DNA from: Anaerolineaceae bacterium UBA5211 | GTDB lineage: Bacteria > Chloroflexota > Anaerolineae > Anaerolineales > Anaerolineaceae | Assembly: GCA_002412595.1 (NCBI GenBank) | Contig: DHVJ01000015.1 | Span: 166,776-230,775 of the forward strand | DNA length: 64,000 bases | Direction of reading: 5' to 3' | Shown here: positions 53,307 to 60,800 of the stretch, one piece after another | How the letters are laid out: the number at the start of each line of letters is the position of its first letter | Position numbering within the stretch: position 1 is the first letter of the stretch | Translations under genes and position numbers: made by a program | The notes under the pieces: generated by a model | The model's database searches: none | Told to the model about the DNA's origin: nothing | Seen by the model: only the letters and a program-made list of their open reading frames with translations

Positions 53307-54598
53307 TGCATCCTGCTCGCTTTCAATGTCATATTTAAATTTTCAATGGAATAGATCCGCATACCGTCCACCCAAAAATCCGCATCCGCGCAAATTGCAG
53401 GCAGTCGGCTGGAGCGTTCAATTTTCTTGATATGAATTTCAAAATAGGTTGTTTTGTTCGTGGGCAGCACCTGCCCACGGTATTTCCAGCGCAGCGCTGG
53501 TTCACCCATAAACTCGACCATGTGCGTTTCGGATTCAACTTCCGGGAATTCTTGTTGAACAAAATCCCACAGACCGCGTGTGATTGCTTCCACACCCAGC
53601 GAGCCCGGCATGACCGGGTCCTGGTAGAAATGATTGCTGTAAAACCACTCATCTGCTTTCAATTCTTTTCGGCCAACCACCACCCCCTGGCTGTAGCGGC
53701 CGCCGCGCGGATCAACCCAGCTGGAGTCAAACAAATCCAGCAGACCCCGCTCTCCTTTGGACGCGATTGATTTGAGCGGTTTGAAAGCCTGCGGGAAATT
53801 CTCATTTTCAATCAACATCGCACGCTTTTCATTGGTGTCCAGCCCGCTTTGCTTTCCCATTGTCTCCGGGGTAAAGTAGCCGAAAGACGATTCGCCGGAC
53901 ACGAACAGCACCCCATCAACAGACAGCACAAAGTTATAAGCCTGGATATACAAACCGCCGCTGGCCAGCGAGCGGGTCATTTGGGCTTGGTTGGTGACCG
54001 TCTTCCCGCGCAAATCCGGCATGGCAGAGAAATGCAGATCACCATCCAGGTTGCGGAACAGGTTGTTCTGCGGTGGAAGGATCAGGGAAGTGCCCAGGTA
54101 AGCCGATAAAATGCCGCAGGGTTGCAGCGCCATTTCCATCAAAATCGCCAGTGGAATCTGGGGATAACCCTTTTCCTGCAAATACCAGGCGTCCGCGGGA
54201 ATCTCTACCTGGCTGGTGATGGATGCCGGCGGCTGAGGCTCTCCGCGTGTTCCGGAAATGTCCACGATCCGGTCAATCAGCAGCAGGCGCCCATTGGGAA
54301 TGCGCGGCGTCTTGCGCTGGTCCAACACGGCATAATCGGGGCCAAAGCACGCAGCCACCGAACCGCTGGCAAATTCTTCCAGTTGTTGGCGGCTGAAAAG
54401 CGGCGCTCGCACCGGCATGGGGTTTTCCTTCCGGGCAGCAATTCCACGCAGCGTAGAAAGGACCGCCAATGCCTTGGATTGATTTTCCAGCAAGCTCTGA
54501 TGAATAGCATTGGTCTGTGCCATGGCCTCATCCAGAATTGCCAACAGGCGCAGGGACGCGCCGGATATTTTTTTATGAAGAGTGCGGTTGATATCCAT
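53303..54598 (-). CDS. Tandem FabA-like dehydratase (DH-DH part of PfaC, stand-alone)
   Basis: A 431-aa protein with two hotdog domains. The first (about 100-245) has AWYLQEKGYPQIPLAILMEMALQPCGILSAYLGTSL, a hallmark of PfaC dehydratases, but no His-x-x-x-Asp-Pro pair is visible there. The second (about 295-430) has YSNHFYQDPVMPGSLGVEAI with candidate catalytic His 323. In marine PUFA synthases these domains follow KS and chain-length-factor domains in PfaC, which are missing here; residues 1-95 instead form a helical lead-in with no recognised fold. It should dehydrate and possibly isomerise 3-hydroxyacyl chains. Confidence 0.88.
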   Translation of the reverse strand: MDINRTLHKKISGASLRLLAILDEAMAQTNAIHQSLLENQSKALAVLSTLRGIAARKENPMPVRAPLFSRQQLEEFASGSVAACFGPDYAVLDQRKTPRIPNGRLLLIDRIVDISGTRGEPQPPASITSQVEIPADAWYLQEKGYPQIPLAILMEMALQPCGILSAYLGTSLILPPQNNLFRNLDGDLHFSAMPDLRGKTVTNQAQMTRSLASGGLYIQAYNFVLSVDGVLFVSGESSFGYFTPETMGKQSGLDTNEKRAMLIENENFPQAFKPLKSIASKGERGLLDLFDSSWVDPRGGRYSQGVVVGRKELKADEWFYSNHFYQDPVMPGSLGVEAITRGLWDFVQQEFPEVESETHMVEFMGEPALRWKYRGQVLPTNKTTYFEIHIKKIERSSRLPAICADADFWVDGMRIYSIENLNMTLKASRMQ

Positions 54599-54609
54599 AA
54601 TACCTGGTC

Positions 54610-56037
54610 CTATTCCGCCGCGCTCAAAACAGCCAGGTCCAGCGGGACGCGCTGGCTCACCAGGCGCGCCAGCAGCTTCAGAATGGAAACATGGTCGCTG
54701 ACGTTGTTTTGGTTAATGGTCAGGGAAGCGTGCTGTTGGTCTTTCAGGATGGCATCCACCCACTTGGAGCAGTTGCTGCCTGCGCCCAATTCAATGAAGA
54801 CCCGCGCGCCATCCTCATAAGCGCGATTGACCAGACGCGGGAAATCCACTGTATGCGTTAACATTTGGGCAAAACTACGTGCGATGCTGCGCGAGTCCAT
54901 CTCCAACGGGGCGTAATTTGAGGCCGAATAGATCGGGATATCCGGCCGGTACTCCACCGGCCAATAATGCATGCGCTCGAAAGCCTCGAACTCGGATTCC
55001 ACCGGGGGGCAGTGAATGGCATGTTCGTAGGGCGCTTTCAGATGCATACATTTCAGACTGTTTGCTATACGCAAACAAGCTGCCTCGTCGCCGCCGATCA
55101 CGACCTGGCGGGGTGTGTTGATGTGAGTGATGTAGGCACGCTCGCCCGGCTGGATGGCCGCGCGCACTTTTTCCTCCGTCGCCATCAGGATGTAGTTGAC
55201 CCAAATAGATTTGCCGTTTTCATTCAGCTCACTGTTGGATAGCTGCCAATACTCCCGGATGGCATTCTGCCGGCCGGATACGCGTTCGTAAAAGATTGGC
55301 GACGCCTCCAACGAGGTGCGCATGGCATCTGCCTGGGTCCAAATTTCGGTCGCGAACATCATGCTGTTCTCTCCCAGGCTGTAGCCGAAGGCAGCTGACG
55401 GCCTTATCTGGAAGATATCCTGCAAGATTACCGTGAACATATACGAGAAGAAAATCCCGCTGGATATCATCAGGGTCGGCTGGTGCTCCAGCTTGGATTG
55501 CAGCGCCGCAATCACTTGCGGGTCATCCGTCTGCGGGAAGATCACATCCATATTCATGGAATGCTCGGGGTCATCCGTCAAAACACTTATGGCCTCACGC
55601 AGCTGCGGAAACAGTTGAAAAAGCTCGCTGCCCATGCCCACGTAAGTACCAAACGCACCCGGATAGACAAAGGCTACCTTGGCTTGCGCTCCCAACGGGC
55701 GCGGGCTGAAATAGCTGCCGGTGGGGGTCTGCCAATCTTTACCGCTCTCAAACGAACGCGGCAGGCTCTCCTGCGCGCGCTCCAACTCGGCCAAAAGGTC
55801 CTGCGGCGTAGCGCCCAACAGGGAAAGGGCATAGGGTTGGGACGCATCGAGCGCGGCCAATTGCCCGCGGATAAACCCTTCAAAATCTTCGCTGCGGGTT
55901 AATTCCTCCCGGGCAGCTGCCAGTTTTTTAGTGGCATCTTCCATTGAAGAAAAAACCAGGGGCAGCAAATAGAAACCCATTTTGAAAAATGGGTTCCCAT
56001 GTTGGGTTACCTGGGGGATAGTTTGGTTAAATAACAT
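54610..56037 (-). CDS. PfaB-like acyltransferase domain protein
   Basis: A 475-aa protein. The acyltransferase fold has VAFVYPGAFGTYVGMGSELF, the nucleophile elbow GYSLGE with Ser 220, a QVVIGGDEAACLRIA segment and the second catalytic residue region YEHAIHCPPV (His 342), ending in ARVFIELGAGSNCSKWVDAILKD. Such domains in PfaB load or release acyl chains and influence product identity. The N-terminal 110 residues lack the ketosynthase-like domain found in many PfaB proteins. The ATG at 56037 follows a GGAG site; the gene lies 39 bases after the KR-DH gene. Confidence 0.87.
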   Translation of the reverse strand: MLFNQTIPQVTQHGNPFFKMGFYLLPLVFSSMEDATKKLAAAREELTRSEDFEGFIRGQLAALDASQPYALSLLGATPQDLLAELERAQESLPRSFESGKDWQTPTGSYFSPRPLGAQAKVAFVYPGAFGTYVGMGSELFQLFPQLREAISVLTDDPEHSMNMDVIFPQTDDPQVIAALQSKLEHQPTLMISSGIFFSYMFTVILQDIFQIRPSAAFGYSLGENSMMFATEIWTQADAMRTSLEASPIFYERVSGRQNAIREYWQLSNSELNENGKSIWVNYILMATEEKVRAAIQPGERAYITHINTPRQVVIGGDEAACLRIANSLKCMHLKAPYEHAIHCPPVESEFEAFERMHYWPVEYRPDIPIYSASNYAPLEMDSRSIARSFAQMLTHTVDFPRLVNRAYEDGARVFIELGAGSNCSKWVDAILKDQQHASLTINQNNVSDHVSILKLLARLVSQRVPLDLAVLSAAE

Positions 56038-56076
56038 GCATTAATCTCCGGTGGAGGTAATTGGTGATCGGAAAAA

Positions 56077-57837
56077 CTAAACGGTTTTCTTCCCAATATC
56101 GCGGCCAATATAGCGGCTGAGCTGTTTGCTAACTGTGCCTTCCAAACCCCGGAACTGGAAGTATGTGTTGCCGGCATCGTCCACCACCAGAATATCGCCT
56201 GAAATGGCATGATCGTTATGGTTGACCACTGTTAGGACCGCCCACACCGCCTGGCCGAAGGGCACCGCTCGGTACTGGACCCATTCGTGCAGTCGTGATG
56301 GCAGGCAGGGAGCATCGTAAACTTCCTGGCTCCAAAACAGCATACTCTGTACAATGGCATCATTGATATACGGGTTGGTCGCGTCGGCGGGAAACTGGCC
56401 CTGCTGCAAAGTCGGCATTTCAGGCAGGAAAACGCGCGTTACGACTTTGCGTTCATCCACCACCGCCACTTTCTGGATACCTTGAAAAGCCGGCCCATGG
56501 AAGAATGTACCGTCTTCATAATACGGACGGCCGTCATGAAAAATCTTTTCATCACGGGTGAGCGCCAGGATTTCCGGATGGTTAGGCGTCTCCGCCATGC
56601 TTTTAACCAAATCCACCTGGCCGCTGTAATGGAACAACTTACGGCCCTTGTCGTTGGTACTGGTGACCACCACGTCAAATGACCTCAAGTTCTCCGTGCT
56701 TTCCGGCACCCGTTCCAAACTCAGGCTGTATTCCTGATTATCTTCACCCAAGGTAATGCCCTTCAACACTTTGAAATCTTCCATGCGCTGGAACTTCCAA
56801 CCCGGATTGGCTGCTTCGCAGGCATTGATGAGCCAGGCAGAAGCGCAAGTAGCCGGCAGCACTGCGTTGGGGCCAATGCGATGGTCAACAGCAAAAGGAT
56901 TCTGCGCCAGGTTGATTTTGCGGTGAATAACCAGCGGGCAGCCGTTCGTCACATTGACTTCGTTTTGGGCGAAAATAGGGCTGCCAACCACCAGCTGCGG
57001 GACAATCCGCGGCTTTCCGGTCAATTCCGCCACCAGCGTTTCAACACCTTCTTCGCTTTGGATCAGTGGGATGTTGCGGCTTTCAAACGCCTTCTTTAAT
57101 TGGGGCGAGACCATGCCGGAATCCCAGGGACCCCAGTTGATGGCCAGCACCCGGCAGTTGGGCAGGGTTTTGTGCAGCATGCGGGCAGATTGGTTCAGCA
57201 CCTCGTTGGCAACCGCGTAATCTGCTTGTCCGGCGTTGCCGAAAAAGCCGGCTACGGATGAGAACAGCACCAGGAAATCCAGTTTTTGCGGATCCACGCT
57301 TTGCATGACCGTGTCCAGCCCTTTAACCTTGGTATCCACCACCAGGTCGTAATCCTGCTCGGTCTTTTTCTCAATCAGCTTGTCGGCCAGATTGCCGGCC
57401 CCATGGATAACGCCCGTGACAACGCCCAACTCTTGCGCCGCAGCCTCGATTTTAGGCTTACAGCTCTTCGCATCGGTCACATCGGCTGCGATATAACAAG
57501 CTTGTCCGCCCTTTGCTGTAATAGCGGCCAGGGTAGCGGCAATCTCCCTGGATGAAAGCACCTTTTTCACTTCGCGCTGCAATTCCTTCGGTGTGACTTT
57601 CTCGCCTTTTTCAAGAAAAGCCGCCGCCGCGCTTTTCTGCAGTTCCGCCGCGCTTTGCAGCCCTTGCGCCCAAGCGGGTTCTTCCGCTTGCAGTTCGGAG
57701 CGCCCCAACAGGATAAATTTGCAGGCTGCAATTTCAGCCAGCCGGATGGCGCACTGGGCTGTGATGCCCTTAGCGCCGCCGGTGATCAACAGAACAGATT
57801 GCTCGTTCAACAATGAATAATTCTTTTCGTCGGCCAT
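56077..57837 (-). CDS. Ketoreductase catalytic domain plus PKS-type dehydratase (3' half of a PfaA-like synthase)
   Basis: A 586-aa protein. Residues 14-285 are an NADPH-dependent ketoreductase (VLLITGGAKGIT, IAADVTDAK, VTGVIHGAGNLAD, catalytic Ser 194 and Tyr 207 in SSVAGFFGNAGQADYAVANEVLN, AINWGPWDSGM). Residues about 300-585 form a PKS-type hotdog pair (NPFAVDHRIGPNAVLPATC with His 319, then FFHGPAFQGIQKVAVVDE). It begins 8 bases after the 1749-aa synthase, whose C-terminus carries the structural half of the same KR, so this is the continuation of a normally single polypeptide. Confidence 0.9.
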   Translation of the reverse strand: MADEKNYSLLNEQSVLLITGGAKGITAQCAIRLAEIAACKFILLGRSELQAEEPAWAQGLQSAAELQKSAAAAFLEKGEKVTPKELQREVKKVLSSREIAATLAAITAKGGQACYIAADVTDAKSCKPKIEAAAQELGVVTGVIHGAGNLADKLIEKKTEQDYDLVVDTKVKGLDTVMQSVDPQKLDFLVLFSSVAGFFGNAGQADYAVANEVLNQSARMLHKTLPNCRVLAINWGPWDSGMVSPQLKKAFESRNIPLIQSEEGVETLVAELTGKPRIVPQLVVGSPIFAQNEVNVTNGCPLVIHRKINLAQNPFAVDHRIGPNAVLPATCASAWLINACEAANPGWKFQRMEDFKVLKGITLGEDNQEYSLSLERVPESTENLRSFDVVVTSTNDKGRKLFHYSGQVDLVKSMAETPNHPEILALTRDEKIFHDGRPYYEDGTFFHGPAFQGIQKVAVVDERKVVTRVFLPEMPTLQQGQFPADATNPYINDAIVQSMLFWSQEVYDAPCLPSRLHEWVQYRAVPFGQAVWAVLTVVNHNDHAISGDILVVDDAGNTYFQFRGLEGTVSKQLSRYIGRDIGKKTV

Positions 57838-57845
57838 GGTTTTAG

Positions 57846-60800
57846 TTAACTTTCGCTTTCCAATGCTACGGTGAAGCGTCCTGCAGGTGTGTAACCCACT
57901 TCAGTCAGGCGCAAATCTGCGTCATGCAATTCTTCCAGAATATCCGCCGCGGCTTCGCGGGCTTCTACATCCGGATGGATATCCAGCGCCCGGCAGAACA
58001 CTTCGGGCCATTCCAGGCGCAATGATTTGGTCAATCCGGCAAAACCGCCGGGATAAGGGTCTGAGCTTTTGGAACCGTTCAACCCGAACTGGCCGTCCAT
58101 CTGCGTCACTGTCAGGAAAGTTGGGCGGGTTTGCGCGGCCGCAGCGTTGAGCGGCGCTTTCAAATGACGCGCCATCAGGAAAACTGATTTAAGTGACTCG
58201 GCATTCTTCTCGCTGATATCCAGGGATTTCTTGCCATTACCGCTGCCATTACAGCCGGGATCCAAATGCACAAAGCTGACCACATTGTCATTTTCCGCGA
58301 TGATCTGGTCCATCAACGTCTGGACTGCCTCATCGCTCACCGTGGCAAGTGTGTAGCGCTTTATTTGGGCGGAGCCTTCGTCAGAAAAAACAGCTCCAGC
58401 ATTTTTTCCGTTCTTGCCGATATGAATGAGGCCGACCTGCAGCCCTTTTTCCTGCAGGGCTTCCACCAAAGCTTGCGTCCGTTTGGAACCGTCGTCCGTG
58501 ACCAGCAGCGTGCTGCCCTGCGGGTATTCGAACGCCACCAGGTCAGGCCTGGGCAGCGGCTTGATAACCACAGGATAAGATGCAATGCACTTGACTTTGG
58601 GTTGTTCAGCTTGCAACGCCGCAGGATTTTCTGCCTTTACGATTTCAGATTTCTTTTCGGCACCACTGTCACTGAATTTGGAAATGATCTGCGCCAATGT
58701 GCGCAGTTCCACCAATTCATCCGCGCCAATGCCGGGCAGTTCAGGATATTGTTCCTGCATGGCGCCCAGGATCTCGACGCGCTTGATGGAATCGATACCC
58801 AGGTCGGCTTCCATATCCATGCCCAATTCAAGCATGTCCACCGGGTAGCCGGTCTTTTCGCTGACAATCGCTAAAAAGGCAGACTGGATTTCGGCCGCAG
58901 CCGGCTGCGCGGGAACAGGTGCTGATGCAGATTTCGATTCAGCAACGGGAGCTGTGGGTATAACCCCAGCTTCCACTCCGGAAGGCACAGTCGTATTGAA
59001 GGCGCCAATGATCTGCTCCAGCGTGCGCAGTTCCACCAGGTCATCCGCACTGATGCTCGGTAATTCGGGGTATTGCTCCTGCATGGCGCCCAGGATCTCG
59101 ACCCGTTTAATGGAATCGATGCCCAGGTCGGCTTCCATGTCCATGCCCAGTTCCAGCATGTCCACCGGGTAGCCGGTCTTTTCGCTAACAATCGCTAAAA
59201 AGGCAGACTGGATTTCGGCTGAAGGTATCGAGGAAGCGCCCGGTGCCGCCGCTGGTTTGGATTTTTCTTCCAATGTATTAAGTGCGGGTGCAGACAATGC
59301 TGCAGCGTTGGAATCCGCACCGGCTTTGAAAGCGCCGATGATTTGTTCCAGCGTGCGCAATTCCACCAAATCGTCCGCGCTGATACTCGGTAATTCGGGG
59401 TACTGTTCCTGCACCGCCCCCAGGATCTCAACGCGTTTGATGGAATCGATGCCCAGGTCGGCTTCCATGTCCATGCCCAGTTCCAGCATGTCCACCGGAT
59501 AACCGGTCTTCTCGCTCACAATCGCCAGGAAGGAACGCTGTAATTCTTCCGGAGCGGGCCCTGCTGCGGCCGGCGCAGATGCCAATACGGGCACCGGTGC
59601 GGGTGTTTTTTCGACTGCCGCCTCTACAGGTGCTGCCTCAGGTTCTGCTAAAAATACGCGTTCGGCCGGTGCTGCCGCTGCGGGAGACTCTGCGGCAGGT
59701 ATCGCAAGGCCGCTGCCCATCAGCGTCTGGACCATTTCAGCGTACTGCTGCGTGAAAGCGGTCTGCGATTTAATGTATTCCTGATGGGCGCTGCTGGTCG
59801 CGCTGTGCTGGCTGGAAATAAAACCGGCCTGCTTTTCTATCAGCGCCAGATTGCGTTCATCCGCGGGGAGCAGCCCATTCCCATTTTGTCCGGAAAGCAG
59901 GGTAAGCTCCATCTTCACGATGTCCTGAAGCGCGTTTTTGGAGGCACTGTCGTTCTGTAAAAATTGCTGGTGCGCTTTCAGAAATTCACTTTGGTGATTC
60001 TGCAGCCGTTCGACCAACGCTTCAATATCCGAGTTGTTCACATTCATGGGTCTGGTCTCCACAGGGCTTGTGGAATTTATTTTTCCTTTCGGTGCATTCA
60101 TTTGGACCCCTGCCGGGTCGGCTGCAGCCGGCGCTTCCAAAGAGCGGTCAATTGCCTGGGCAGTCACTTGCGTCTGCTTGACGCGCTTCTTGGCTTCAAG
60201 TGCATCTTCGAATTTCGCGCGGGTGGCTTCCGTGGTATATAAACCCCCATTTAAACTCACGGCTACCTTGCTGAGCTTGGCTGCCTTTTCCTGCGGATAG
60301 ACGCGATAGGGGTCAATGTTCGCCAGTGCAAATCCCAGCACGCGCAGCTGCAAAACCGCCTGGCGGAACTGGGTATCGCTGTTCCCTTTGGGGTTGGGGT
60401 TCAAAGTGACAACCTCGTGCGGCTGATCCTTCAGGATATCTTTGACCAGGTTGCTGAGCACGTTCTTCGGGCCGCATTCAATGAAGATGCGCCCGCCGTC
60501 CGCATAGATATTCTCGATCTCTTCCTGGAAGCGCACCGAATTCAACATGTGCTCGGAAAGCGTTTCCGCCATCGCCTGCGGCTCAGCCGGATAAGGTTGG
60601 GCGCTGGCGTTGGAATAAACCTTACCACTGATCTGCTTGAAGGTCTCTTTTAGGATGGCCTGCGCGAAGGGTGCTTTGGCATGCTCCACGAAAGCGGTGT
60701 GGAAAGCCATGGAAACCTTCAGCGGGTAAACCGACAGTCCGGCACCTTCGAGCACCGCTTTGATGTCCTGAATACCCTGGGTTGAACCCGCCAGCACCAC

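Noticed and set aside
54122..54820. 232-codon plus-strand frame opposite the DH and AT genes
   Set aside because: Crosses the boundary of two real genes and shows no domain.
58266..58874. 202-codon plus-strand frame opposite the third ACP and KR part
   Set aside because: Shadow of the megasynthase; similar short frames recur opposite each ACP because the DNA is repeated.
58674..59543. Possible CRISPR-like or minisatellite array
   Set aside because: The three repeats are in-frame ACP domains of about 73 codons each with coding linkers.
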